Part shown: piece after piece, positions 44,750-55,812 of the stretch
Position numbering within the stretch: the stretch's first letter is position 1
How the letters are laid out: each line of letters begins with the position of its first letter
Assembly (NCBI RefSeq): GCF_033118175.1
Contig: NC_083692.1
Location: forward strand, 10,537,501 to 10,601,500
DNA: 64,000 nt
Source of the DNA: Dama dama
Lineage: Eukaryota; Chordata; Mammalia; Artiodactyla; Cervidae
Direction of reading: 5' to 3'
Position numbers and translations under genes: made by a program
The notes under the pieces: model-generated
Told to the model about the DNA's origin: nothing
The model's input: only the letters and a program-made list of their open reading frames with translations
Databases searched by the model: none

Positions 44750-46879
44750 AGTGACTGATCAAGATGGCAAGACAGGACTTGGAACTCCCCTACCTGCACA
44801 AATGCATCCAAAAAATATATGTACATGTGGAAGAATTTTCCCTAAAAACTGGGGACTGGCTGAAGGATTCCCATACAATGAAGACCTTATGAAATATGCA
44901 GACAGAATCAGGTAGGGAGGGAAGAGGTGTGAACAGGTCACAACCGCTGCCCCTTGGATGGGACTCAGGGGGAAAAGGGAGCATGCCCGGGTGATGACCT
45001 ACTCTGGGGAGTGAGCGGCTTGAACTACACATTGAATGCCCTCCTCCTGGGTTCTGACAAAGCGGAAAGGGGCCCCTGTGGCCACTTGGAGGGCCAGTGG
45101 GACCCACAGGAGAACTGTGGAAAGCCTGGACTTCGCTCCTGTGAGGAGCACACATATCCTGGCTTGCTCCCGGAGCGGGGCAGAGAGGGCGGATGGAAAA
45201 CTATTGGAGGAGTGGCCTGGTTTCCAGCTCCTGTCCCAGCGCGTGACCCAGTCAGAGCCAGTGAACATGCCAGCCCTGCTCACCTCACATCACAGCTCCA
45301 CGCAGGAGTTAGGGCTGCCACGAACAAGGCAAGAGCCGTGCTGTGGTATAGAGAGGTGACCTAGTCCCAAAGCGGTGTCCGAGTGGGAAGGAGATAGCCA
45401 CGGCTGGCACTTACACAGGCGGCGCCCTCAGGAAATGGCCCCCATCCCCGACACTGACACAACCACAGCCCATACCCCAGTGCACAGTGAGAGGCCGTCC
45501 AGGCCCCTGTAGCTTGACTCAGCATCCCGGTGGGGGTGGCAGAAGCTGAGGGGAGTAAGGCTGAGAGAGACAAAGGATGCTCTGCCCCCAAAGCTGAGTT
45601 AAAGCGGGACAGGGGCGGCCATTACGGTTGCTTACTCAGGCAGCCGACCGGAAGCAGCCCGGCCCTCTGTGCGGGGCGGGCCTGCTGCCCCACCACAAGC
45701 AGAGCGCCTGCACAGAGCCCTCTTGCTGCAGCACCACATCCCTTTCCGGCAAGGGTGCGGATGCTGGGAGAAGGGGGAACACACACTGAAAGGGAACAGC
45801 CAACCCAGACCCAACCCTCTGGACTTAAGGTTCTGGGAACTGGTGGTATTGCACCATCGCCACTAGGGTGTCGAGAGCCATTGAGCAGAGGAGAAAGCCT
45901 GCCTAATACCCGGCTCCTGCCCTAGCCCTTTCCTTTCAGACCCACCTTCTATCAAGGTGGTGGCTGAGGGCATACCCTAAGCAAAGAAGGTACACGTGTT
46001 CCCGTCAAATCCAGCTCTCTTGCCAAAGTGACTGAGCACACACAGACTGCCCAGTGGTGCTCCAACGTAAGGACACACCTTCAAGATGACAACAGGTTAA
46101 CTGTTTCCCCTAAATGTTTAGAGACAGAGAAATTAAGTAAAAGCAGCAGCCAGGGGAACCAGACTCAAAAGAGTAAAAGAAAACCACTGGGTGGGGGGGG
46201 GGGGGGGGGGGGGAATTTTTAATGAGGCTCTTAATAAGAAACTAGTAAATTTTTTTTTTAAGTCAGAACTGAAGAATACAATAATTGAAATGAAAAACAC
46301 ACTAGAATGAATGAATAGCAAACTAAGTGATTAAGAAGAACACCTAAGTGATCTGGAGTATAGAATAATGGAAATCACACAAAGGGAACAGCAAAAAGAA
46401 AACAAAATTTAAAATATGAGAATGGTTTAAGAGATCTCTCAGATACCATTAAGCATACCAATATTTGCATTACAGGTGTCCCAGAATGAGATCTGAAGGA
46501 GAAAATGATGAAAAACATAATTGATAAAATTTTACCTGAAAATGTCCCAAGTATAAAGAAATAAAGAAATACCTAAGTACAGGAAGCTCAGAAGGGAGCG
46601 GTATAATATATTCAGAGCTGAGAGGGAAAACATGCAAGCAAGGATACTGTACGCAATATGGTTTTAGAATTGAGGGAGATAAATAACTTCTCCAACAAGA
46701 AAAAATTAAATAAGAGTTCATCAAGTCTAAATCTACCCTAAAAGAAATATTACATAGTTTTCTATAACTGGTAAATCAAAAGCTATAATGAATAGCAAGA
46801 ATCTATAGAAAGGGAAGGCAAATATATACTAAAGGCTGAGGATTAGCCACTTAAGCTAGTGTGAAGATTAAAGAAGGGG
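44750..46879 (+). mobile_element. Old L1: 5'UTR promoter region and decayed ORF1
   Basis: The start (GATCAAGATGGCAAGACAGG, then CTGGGGACTGGCTGAAGGA) matches an old L1 5'UTR. The next kilobase is GC- and CpG-rich (about 44930-45930), as expected for an L1 internal promoter, not a host CpG island. From about 46260 a decayed ORF1 follows, with wording for the coiled coil (GAATACAATAATTGAAATGA) and the RNA-binding part (ITGVPE near 46470, LPENVPS near 46540), full of stops. After the C-terminus the L1 inter-ORF sequence starts and is cut by a younger L1 near 46880. It resumes at 49476. Confidence 0.75.
46193..46213. repeat. Run of 21 G
   Basis: GGGT is followed by 21 consecutive G and then AATTTTT, in the decayed L1 just upstream of ORF1. 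Such a run can form G-quadruplexes and is prone to length error in sequencing. Confidence 0.9.
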
Positions 46880-48909
46880 CTTCTCTTGCATTCCTATACA
46901 CTAACAATGAGAAAACAGAAAGAGAAATTAAGGAAACAATACCGTTCACCACTGCAACAAAAAGAATAATATACTTAGGAGTATATCTACCTAAAGAAAC
47001 AAAAGCCCTATACATAGAAAACTATAAAACACTGATGAAAGAAATCAAAGAGGACACAAATAGATGGAGAAATATACCATGGTCATGGATTGGAAGAATC
47101 AATATTGTGAAAATGACTATACTACCCAAAGCAATCTATAGATTCAATGCAATCCCTATCAAGCTACCAATAGTATTTTTCACAGAACTAGAACAAATAA
47201 TTTCACAATTTGTATGAAAATACAAAAAACCTCGAATAGCCAAAGCAATCTTGAGAAAGAAGAATGGAACTGGAGGAATCAACCTGCCTGACTTCAGGAT
47301 CTACTACAAATCCACAGTCATCAAGACAGTATGGTACTGGCACAAAGACAGAAATATAGATCAATGGAACAGAATAGAAAGCCCAGAGATAAATGCACGT
47401 ACCTATGGATACCTTATTTTCGACAAAGAAGGCAAGGATATACAATGGAAAAAAGACAACCTCTTTAACAAGTACTGCTGGGAAAACTGGTCAACCACTT
47501 GTAAAAGAATGAAACTAGAACACCTTCTAACACCATACACAAAAATAAAATCAAAATGGAGTAAAGATCTAAATGTAAGACCAGAAACTATAAAACTCCT
47601 ACAGGAGAACATAGGCAAAACCCTCTCTGACATAAATCACGGCAGGATCCTCTATGACCCACATCACAGAATATTGGAAATAAAAGCAAAAATAAACAAA
47701 TGGGACCTAATTAAACTTAAAAGCTTTTGTACAACAAAGGAAACTATATGCAAGGTGAAAAGACAACCTTCAGAATGGGAAAAAATAATAGCAAATGAAG
47801 CAACAGACCAAAGATTAATCTCAAAAATATACAAGCAACACCTGCAGCTCAATTCCAGAAAAATAAATGACCCAATCAAAAAATGGGCCAAAGAACTAAA
47901 CAGACATTTCTCCAAAGAAGACATACAGATGGCTAACAAACACATGAAAAGATGCTCAACATCACTCATTATCAGAGAAATACAAATCAAAACCACAATG
48001 AGCTACCATTACACCCCAGTCAGGATGGCTGCTATCCAAAAGTCTACAAGCAATAAGTGCTGGAGAGGGGATGGAGAAAAGGGAACCCGCTTACACTGTT
48101 GGTGAGAATGCACACTAGTATAGCCACTATGGAGAACAGTGTGGAGATTCCTTAAAAAACTGCAAATAGAACTGCCATATGACCCAGCAATCCCACTTCT
48201 GGGCATACACACCGAGGAAACCAGATCTGAAAGAGACACGTGCACCCCAATGTTCATCGCAGCACTGTTTATAATAGCCAGGACATGGAAGCAACCTAGA
48301 TGCCCATCAGCAGATGAATGGATAAGGAAGCTGTGGTACATATACACCATGGAATATTACTCAGCCATTAAAAAGAATTCATTTGAATCAGTTCTAATGA
48401 GATGGATGAAACTGGAGCCCATCATACAGAGTGAAGTAAGCCAGAAAGATAAAGACCAATACAGTATACTAATGCATATATATGGAATTTTAAAAGATGG
48501 TAATGATAACTCTATATGCAAAACAGAAAAAGAGACACAGATGTACAGAACAGACTTTTGGACTCTGTGGGAGAAGGGGAGGGTGGGATGTTCTGAGAAA
48601 ACAGCATTGAAACAAGTATACTATCAAGGGTGAAACAGATCACCAGTCCAGGTTGGATGCATGAGACAAGTGCTCAGGGCTGGTGCACTGGGAAGATCCA
48701 GAGGGAACGGGTAGAGAGGGAGGTGGGAGGGGGGATCGGGATGGGGAACACATGTAAATCCATGGCTGATTCATGTCAATGTATGGCAAAAACCACTACA
48801 ATATTGTAAAGTAAATTTTACAAAAACACAAGGCTGTAAATTACTAGCCTCCAACTAATAAAAATAAATTTAAAAAATAAACTAATTATCTCTAAACAAA
48901 AAAAAAAAA
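46880..48909 (+). mobile_element. Younger 5'-truncated L1 nested in old L1
   Basis: It begins inside ORF2 at SLAFLYTNNEKTEREIKETI, after the reverse transcriptase core, and runs through the C-terminus, the G-rich 3'UTR tract (48709-48747) and a poly(A) of about 12. Near 48815 some 27 extra bases interrupt the usual GTAAAGTAATTAGCC stretch. The host is an older L1, which gives a clear age order. No firm target-site duplication was identified. Confidence 0.93.
46882..48633 (+). pseudogene. L1 ORF2 C-terminal half, two internal stops
   Basis: Open pieces run up to 47217, from 47251 to 48105 (284 codons) and from 48139 to 48633 (164 codons). They cover LGVYLPKETK, the thumb and linker region, the Cys-rich part (SNKCWRGDGEKGTRLHCW, with one Cys changed to Asp) and KLWYIYTMEYYSAIKK. 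Nonsense codons: TGG to TGA at 47215-47217, shared with the L1 at 26.4-28.6 kb, and TGA at 48103-48105. The usual TAG after HIYGI is TTA (48490-48492), so the frame extends to YYQG as in the other copy. Confidence 0.92.
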
Positions 48910-49140
48910 GTTTAGAACTTGATACAATATCAGGAAAAGTCTTTTGGGCAAAGATAAAGCAAATGAAGATTCTGGAATATTTTTTCCATGTGAGAACAAA
49001 AACAAAGTGTTTCTAAAGAAGGATTAAATGGGTACTAACACTAAGTCCTTTATACATGCTTGCACATTAACAAGGAATAAATTATGACCAACCTAGACAG
49101 CAAAGAAAAAAAAAAGAAGAAACAAGAGAGAAAGAAAGAA

Positions 49141-49475
49141 GAGGCTTCTCTGGTAGCTCAAGGATAAATAATCTGCCTGCCAAGGCAGGAGACACAGGTT
49201 CAATCTCCGGTCCAGAAAAATCCCAAATGCCATGGTGCAACAAAGCCGGTGCACCACAGCTATTGAGCCTGTGCCCTCGAGCCTGGGGACTACAACTACT
49301 GTGCCCACACACCCTGGAGCCTGTGCTCTGCAACAAGGGGAGCTGCGGCAATTAAAGCCTGCACGGTGCAACAAAGAGTAGCCCCCGCCTCTCTCGTTTC
49401 TAGAGAAAGCAGAGAAACATCCATGCCGCAATGAGGACTCAGCTCAGCCAAAAGTAAATATTTTTTTTAATTAAA
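49141..49475 (+). mobile_element. CHR-type tRNA-derived SINE, long form
   Basis: A tRNA-like head (GGCTTCTCTGGTAGCTCA, GGTTCAATCTCCGGTCC) is followed by the CHR-type body with TGAGCCTGTGCCCTCGAGCC, TGCTCTGCAACAAG, and AGAGTAGCCCCCGCC, and ends AGCTCAGCCAAAAGTAAATA. This family is separate from Bov-tA because its body is not BovB-like. It sits in the old L1. Confidence 0.88.
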
Positions 49476-49905
49476 GAAAAAAATTTAAAAATCAACCATA
49501 AGCACAATAAACAATGAAAGGATAAACATAAAGATGTAAGATATGAAATCAAAAACACAAAATGTGAGGGAGAAGAATCACAAATATAAAGTACAGGATT
49601 GTATATAACAAAGTAGAAACAGACTCATAGAAAATAAACTAGTGAACATTAGTGTGTAGAGGAAAGTGGGGAGGGGCAAGATAGGAACATGGGGTTAAGA
49701 GATAAACATCAACTATGTTTACAATAGATGAGCAGTAAGGATATATTGTACAACTTGGGGAAAGATAGCCATTATTTTGTAATAACTTTAAATGGAGCAT
49801 AATCTATTAATATAAAAATATTAAACCTTTATGGTGTACACATGTAACTAATACTGCAAATGTAAACCAATTATATTTCAGTAATTTTTTTTAAAAATTG
49901 ATTTT
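49476..49905 (+). mobile_element. Old L1 continued: inter-ORF and 3' end
   Basis: The part at about 49520-49610 (AAAGATGTAAGATATGAAAT, CAAAAACACAAAATGTGAGG) reads like the L1 region between ORF1 and ORF2. It passes directly into an L1 3' end (TGTACAACTTGGGGAAAGAT, TTTTGTAATAACTTTAAATG, GTACACATGTAACTAATACT). ORF2 is absent. With the block starting at 44750 this forms an ORF1-only element, either a HAL1-like form or an internal deletion. Confidence 0.55.
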
Positions 49906-51144
49906 CTCACAGAATGAGCAGGGCAGAGATACTGAGACATGCCTATTCCTGGGAGATGAAGGATTTCTCTGATGGGTTAACTCTGGGGTTAGAACTACAC
50001 AACAACCTTGAAAAACCCTTTTAGAGCTACACCACTGTCCGAGATGGTTTCACCCTACCTTCCATTCTTCCCTGTCTCCTTCATCTAAGACAGAAGTGCA
50101 CTGTGGTCCTTGAACTCCCCAGTTTCCTCCCACTTTCTCCCCATTGTTGTTCATAGATCTCATTCCTAATAAAACTCTCACATTTCAGCAGTATCTGCTT
50201 TCGGAATGTCCAGCTTGCTAACATAATAATTCATAATATGTGTGCAAATTTGAGTAGGAACATATATCCCATGTTCATAGTAAGACTATCTACCATTTCA
50301 TCAGATTTTTTGTTTTTTTTAAAGTGGTCTGTGACTGAAAAAATATTTTTTAAAAAAACTGTTGCCTCTTCCAGTTCTATTCAAATTTTGGATAAATACC
50401 ACGGCTCCAAAGCCAAAAAGATCTTAGAGAAAGATCAGTATGAATTATACTATATGTCTAAGTGCTCATTTGACATCACTTTTATATTTTAGGGTTCTAT
50501 TTTTATTGGCAACACAAATTTAGGCTGAATTAAATTATTTATACTATTGATATCTGCTTTTGCTTTGGTTTCCTAGGGCCAAAACATCCTAAGTTTTTTA
50601 TGTCCTGTTAATCTAGAGTCATTTTATTATCTTGTTACTCTGAACTTAACTTTGCTTCTCCCAGTTGACTGCTTTACATCCCTTGAAATCCACTGTTTTG
50701 GTACTTGCACAGTTAACCTTTGAAATCTCTCAAGGTGGCATTTAGAAAACATTTACTTTCCTTAAGAAAAACAAAAACTTTAAGTTTTTGTTATATATAT
50801 ATAACTATATATAGTTATATATATATATATATATATATATATACTGGGTCCCTTCCTTTGCTTCATTGGATTACATTGGAAAAATAATTAAAATTTGAAG
50901 GCAAATAAAATTAATTTTTTACAAGTTAAAGCATACACAAAAGCATTCAAAACTTAAAGCTGTAAAAACTTTTTGGTGCACATTTTGCATTTTTAATACC
51001 ACTGGAATCTCAAAGCTTTGGAACTTACAAAATCAGGACTTGCATGCAATTATACTGTATCTTCTATTTCAAATCAGAAATAGAATATTCACCAGAATGA
51101 AGGGCTGCCTTCAAAACTATCCCTCTCTTTTTTTCTTATACTTG
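49906..51144. other. Unique AT-rich sequence, no gene seen
   Basis: No gene or named repeat apart from the inverted repeats listed separately. The frame at 50238-50492 has no domain. Confidence 0.42.
50770..50827. repeat. Two adjacent inverted repeats, (TA)-rich palindrome
   Basis: Arms AACAAAAACTT (50770-50780) and AAGTTTTTGTT (50782-50792) pair around one base. Directly next to them 50792-50827 is a perfect 36-base palindrome centred on CTATATATAG. A (TA)n run continues to about 50843. Such DNA can extrude as cruciforms. Confidence 0.88.
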
Positions 51145-51324
51145 CAATTTATTTTTCCAGCTTTATTGAAGTGTAGTTGGCATACAACAGTTATAAATTT
51201 AAGGTTTACAACCTATCGATTTGAATCACTTTAGTACTGCAAGATCAGAGCAGTTTTAGCTAACACCGCCATCATGTCACATAATTACCATTTCTTCTGT
51301 GTGGTAAGAACATTCAGATCTACA

Positions 51325-51467
51325 GGGGGAGGATGCAGGGGTGGGAGGGAGACCCAAGAGGAAGGTCATATATGTATACATATAGCTGATTCTCTTCAGG
51401 ATGCAGAAGAAACTAACACAACATTGTAAGGTAATTACACTGTAATACAAAAAAAAAAAAAAAAAAG
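51325..51467 (+). mobile_element. Short artiodactyl L1 3' end nested in old L1
   Basis: The 3'UTR end is recognised from GGGTGGGAGGGAGACCCAAG, ATATGTATACATATAGCTGA, ACACAACATTGTAAGGTAAT and a poly(A) of about 18. The host L1 resumes after it with CTACTCTGTTAGCAGC. Only a short target repeat (about TCTAC) is visible. Confidence 0.82.
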
Positions 51468-51582
51468 TCTACTCTGTTAGCAGCATTCAAGTATATAGCA
51501 CAGAATCTTTTTTAACTTATTTAAACTAAAAGTATAATGCCCTTGATTCCATCCATGTCGTCACATGGATGTTTTTGTTAAA

Positions 51583-51781
51583 TGGCTACATCATGTCCTA
51601 CTCTTCTGCAAATCCATGAACAGTAGCCTGCCAGGCTCTTCTGTCCATGGGATTTCCCAGGCAAGAATACTGGATTGGGTTGCCATTTTCTTCTCCAGGG
51701 ATCATCCCTATTCAGGGATCAAACTTGCATCTGCTGTATTGGCAGGCAGACACTTTACCACTGAGTGACCTGGGAAGCCCA
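51583..51781 (-). mobile_element. Bov-tA SINE nested in old L1
   Basis: Plus-strand view shows the reverse element: CTACATCATGTCCTACTCTT, CTCTTCTGTCCATGGGATTT, GGGTTGCCATTTTCTTCTCC, then a degenerate head ending GACCTGGGAAGCCC. Confidence 0.88.
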
Positions 51782-52545
51782 TCACATATACATATGTACA
51801 AACACACAGATCACATTTTCTTTATCCATTCATCTATCAGTGCATGTTTAGGTTGCTTCCATATCTTGGTAATTGTAAATAATTCTGTGCTAACCATGGG
51901 GTGCATGTATCTTTTTGAGTTAGTGATTTTGCTTTCTTTGAATAAATACCTAGAAGTGGGATTGCTGGACCACATGTAATTCTATTTTTAATTTTGAAGG
52001 AAAAATTCATTTTGTTTGCCATAGCAGTTGCACCAATTTACCTTCCCACCAACAAAGCATACACTTTCCCTTTCCTCCATATCCTGCTAATGCTTGCTAT
52101 TTATCATTTTTTAATACTAGCCATGCTAACAAGTGTGTGGGTGACATCACACAGTGGTTTTGATTCCCATTTTCCTATTTATTAGTGATGTTGAACATAT
52201 TTTCATGCACCTGTTAGTCATCTGTATGTCTTTTTTGGAAAAAAAAAAAATCTCTATTCAGAACTTATGTCAATTTTTTTAAAATCAGACTGTTTTTTTG
52301 CTATTGGACTGTATGAGTTATTTATATATTTTGGATATTAGTCCTTTATCAGATATATGATTGGCAAATGTGTTAGGATGCCTTTTCATTTTGTTGATAG
52401 TTTCCTTTGCTATGTAGAAGTTTTTCAGTTTTCTGTAGTGCTATAATATAGCATCATTGGCAATAATCATCACATTTACATTAGGTCCCCAGATCTTGTT
52501 AATCTGGAAGTTTGCACCCTTTGACCAATATTGATGATTTATATT

Positions 52546-53173
52546 TTAATGCATTTTCTTAAACAGAGAGTCTTTGATCCTCCCTTTTGAATAAACTAGG
52601 TACCTTTTCATCTCTTCCTGTTCACACTACTTAAGCACAGTTTGGGCTCTGCTGATTGTTTGTAAACCCAATCAATATCTGGCTCCTTAAGATTCTGTGA
52701 TCAAAGCCATGAGATTCCACATTAATCTCTTTTACCTACAAACAGATCCTGGTAATTCTATCTCTCTAATTGCTATGAGAACTTTACTTGTGTGGTATTA
52801 CACTTTATATTAGGCCTGGTTTGGGGCTCCCATCTCCCAAATTAATCACACAACTAACACTCGTTTAACCTGACACAATTTTTTTTTTTTTTTTAAGTTC
52901 TGTCTCATTTTCTAGGGAAACTCCCTTTTAGCTTCCCACTATGCTTCTAGCCTTGATATAAGGCCTTGACTCCAGGTAAATGGTAGAAAGCTATTTCAGT
53001 CCCTTAGGTCAAATGAATAACTGCATAGAGCTTTATGGAGGTGTTCCTCCTGCAAGTCTGTCTCCACCAGCCCTTAGTTCTAACATATAGAATGTGCAGA
53101 CAATTTGGATAATAGAAATGAACTTTCAGTTCAAGAAAATAGTCTAAACAACAAGTACTAAACTCTGATCTTG
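52546..53173. other. Unassigned sequence, no gene seen
   Basis: T run at 52880-52894. The composition is ordinary and no repeat family is recognised. Confidence 0.4.
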
Positions 53174-53184
53174 ATTGCTATGTT

Positions 53185-54194
53185 CAGTTCAGTCTCTCAG
53201 TCATGTCCGACTCTTTGCGACCCAATGAGCTTCAGTACGCCAGGCCTCCCTGTCCAACACCAACTCCCGGAGCCCACCCAAACTCATGTCCATTGAGTCG
53301 GTGATGCCATCCAGCCATCTCATCCTCTGTTGTCCCCTTCTCCTCCTGCCCCCAATCTTTCCCAGCATCAGGGTCTTTTCAAATGAGTCAGCTCTTCCCA
53401 TCAGGTGGCCAAAGTATTGGAGTTTCAGCTTCAGCATCAGTCCTTCCAATGAACACCCAGGACTGATCTCCTTTAGGATGAATTGGTTGGATCTCCTTGC
53501 AGTCCAAGGGACTTTCAACAGTCTTCTCCAACACCTAAGTTCAAAAGCATCAATTCTTCAGCACTCAGCTTTCTCTATAGCCCAATTCTCACATCCATAC
53601 ATGACCACTGGAAAAACCATAGCCTTGACAAGATGGACCTTTGTTGGCAAAGTAATGTCTCTGCTTTTTAATATGCTATCTAGGTTGGTCTTAACTTTCC
53701 TTCCAAGGAGTAAGCGTCTTTTAATTTCATGGCTGCAGTCACCATCTGCAGTGATTTTGGAGCCCCCAAAAATAAAGTCTCTCACTGTTTCTCCATCTAT
53801 TTGCCAAGAAGTGATGGGACCAGATGCTATGATCTTAGTTTTCTCAGTGATGAGCTTTAAGCCAACTTTTTCACTCTCCTCTTTCACTTTCATCAAGAGG
53901 CTCTTTAGTTCTTCACTTTCTGCCATAAGGGTAGTGTCATCTGCATATCTGAGGTTATTGACATTTCTCCCGGCAATCTTGATTCCAGCTTGTGCTTCCT
54001 CCAGCCCAGTGTTTCTCATGATGTACTCTGCGTGTAAGTTAAATAAGCAGGGTGACAATATACAGCCTTGACATATTCCTTTTCCTATTTGGAACCAGTC
54101 TGTTGTTCCATGTCCAGTTCTAACTGTTGCTTCCTGACCTGCACGCAGAATTCTCCAGAGGCAGGTCAGGTGATCTGGTATTCCCATCTTTTTC
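53185..54194 (-). mobile_element. BovB LINE, 5'-truncated, 11-base TSD
   Basis: Reverse reading runs from the reverse transcriptase (MGIPDHLTCLWRI, IGKGICQGCILSPCLFNLHA) through an intact YADD motif (NLRYADDTTLMAESEE) to the C-terminus and the tail TTCAGTTCAG in plus view. ATTGCTATGTT at 53174-53184 and 54196-54206 is a perfect target-site duplication. Two frames remain: 209 codons (53558-54187) and 105 codons (53201-53518), separated by a frame break. The endonuclease is absent because of truncation. The 5' junction was later copied into the adjoining tandem duplication. Confidence 0.95.
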
Positions 54195-54434
54195 TATTGC
54201 TATGTTAAGCCTACTTATTTCACCCATCTAGCCTCTACATTGTGTTATGAAGGGGGAACAAAGCAGTCTTCTAATCCATGGTTATAAGTTTATTTTCTTA
54301 AAATTAATTCCCATCTCTTTCTATTGCTATGTTAAGCCTACTTATTTCACCCATCTGGCCTCTACATTGTGATCTGAAGGGGGAACAAAGCAGTCTTATA
54401 ATCCATGGTTATATGTTTATTTTCTTAAAATTAA
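54181..54434. repeat. 127-base tandem duplication across a BovB junction
   Basis: The unit starting TTCCCATCT and ending TTCTTAAAATTAA occurs at 54181-54307 and 54308-54434 with about six mismatches. Its first 14 bases or so are the BovB 5' junction and the rest is flanking DNA with the target-site word ATTGCTATGTT, so the duplication happened after BovB inserted. Confidence 0.93.
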
Positions 54435-54821
54435 ATACAAAAGAGTAGTGAGCTATTACCAGCAAATGCCCAAAGGTTGAGAAGACAAGTCAAGAAAAAA
54501 CTGATACTTACTATAGGCAACAGTGAACTCAAATGTGACAGCAACAGTAAACCCAGCTTCTACCTTTGCTGAAAGAAGATTCCCAGAAATAACAACTACC
54601 AAATGATCATGCTTCAGAAATGTTGACGACTAAGGTTTATTTCCATGTTAGGGTATAGCACAAATGTTTAGGAAAGCTTAGCTTACTTCCTCTGTGATGG
54701 GCTGTGCCTAAAATGTGAAATGGGGTGGCAAACATCAGAGAGCTAACACTGCTTCACACATCGCAGTTATTTATATAATGTTAGATTATCTTTCCTTATT
54801 TTTTCCCTTTCTTCTGTCTTT
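54435..54821. other. Unique sequence, no gene seen
   Basis: Nothing recognised. Confidence 0.42.
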
Positions 54822-54940
54822 GTGCTAAGCTGCTTCAGTTGTGTCTGACCCTCTGCGACCTATGGACTATAGCTCACCAGGCCCCTCTGTCCATAGAATT
54901 CTCCAGGCAAGAGTAATGGAGTGGGTTGTCATGCCCTCCT
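54822..54940 (-). mobile_element. BOV-A-type SINE fragment
   Basis: Reverse-strand body: GTGCTAAGCTGCTTCAGTTG, CTCTGTCCATAGAATTCTCC, GGAGTGGGTTGTCATGCCCT. The head is missing. Confidence 0.85.
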
Positions 54941-55196
54941 ACCCTTTCTGAAATAACTTCAAGGTTACAAAACCCATAAGGGAAGGGACTTTGTCTGATT
55001 TACTTCATCAGTCTGTCTCCAAAGCAAAGGTTAATTCATCACATCTATTATTAATAAAGAAAGTGTTCTGACTGATCATCTTTACAGAGTGTCTGCTCTG
55101 GTGGTGAGCCTGAATGAGGTGACAGTGATAAATTAAACAGTGTTCTGGACTATGAAGAGTATATAACATAGTGGTTGAAACAGATACCACTTCATT

Positions 55197-55812
55197 GCAA
55201 ATAGATGGGGAAAAATGGAAACAGCTCCAAAATCACTGCAGATAGTGACTGAAGCCATGAAATTAAAAGATGCTTACTCCTTGGAAGAAAAGCTATGACA
55301 AACCTAGACAGCGTATAAAAAGCAGAGATATCATTTTGCCGACAAATGTCTGTATAGTCAAAGCTATGGTTTTTCCAGTAGTCATGTATGGATGTCAGAG
55401 TTGGACCATAGGGAAAGCTAAGAGACAAAGAATTGATACTTTTGAACTGTGGTGTTGGAGAAGACTCTTGAGAGTCCCTTGGACAGCAAGGAGATCAAAC
55501 CAGTCAACCCCAAAGAAAATTGACCCTGAATATTTATTGGAAGGACTGATGCTAAAGCTGAAGCTCCAATACTTCGGCCACCTGATGTGAAGAGCTAACT
55601 CACTGGAAAAGACTCTGATGCTATGAAAGATTGAGGCCAGGAGGAGAAGGAGGCGACAGAGGACTAGATGTTTGAATGTCATCACCAACTCAATGGGCAT
55701 GAGTTTGAACAAACTCTGGGAGATAGTGAAGGAAAGGGAAGCCTGGCATACTTCAGTTCATAGGGTCTCAGACAGCTGGACATGACTGAACGACTGAACA
55801 ACAGCAAGAGAA
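55197..55812 (+). mobile_element. Old BovB 3' fragment with (AAC)-type tail
   Basis: It begins near the AAATAGATGGGG segment, after the reverse transcriptase active site, and continues with AAAATCACTGCAGATAG, CATGAAATTAAAAGATGCTT and AAGCTATGGTTTTTCCAGTA to the end ACTGAACGACTGAACAACA. The frame 55270-55590 stays open for 106 codons but others are broken. It lies head-to-head with the minus copy at 53.2-54.2 kb. Confidence 0.94.

Larger units (their letters stand above)
51145..52545 (-). mobile_element. Old L1 (L1MA-like) with two nested insertions
   Basis: In reverse this is L1 3'UTR (CTTTATTGAAGTGTAGTTGG, CATCATGTCACATAATTACC) followed by ORF2 C-terminal sequence (CATTTTCTTTATCCATTCAT, GAAGTGGGATTGCTGGACCA, GTCCTTTATCAGATATATGA). 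A short L1 and a Bov-tA are inserted. Near 52475-52540 a 3'UTR-like piece (TTAGGTCCCCAGATCTTGTT, GTTTGCACCCTTTGACCAA) appears out of order, suggesting a local rearrangement. Confidence 0.72.

Noticed and set aside
44930..45930. CpG-rich kilobase with several overlapping 60-136-codon frames, like a CpG-island promoter with a first exon
   Set aside because: Start and end of the block match an old L1 5'UTR followed by decayed ORF1; GC-rich DNA yields long chance frames and none has a known domain.
54181..54434. Direct repeats that could suggest a CRISPR-like array or LTR pair
   Set aside because: Only two adjacent units with no spacer; the unit contains a BovB junction, so it is a simple tandem duplication. 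This is also vertebrate DNA.
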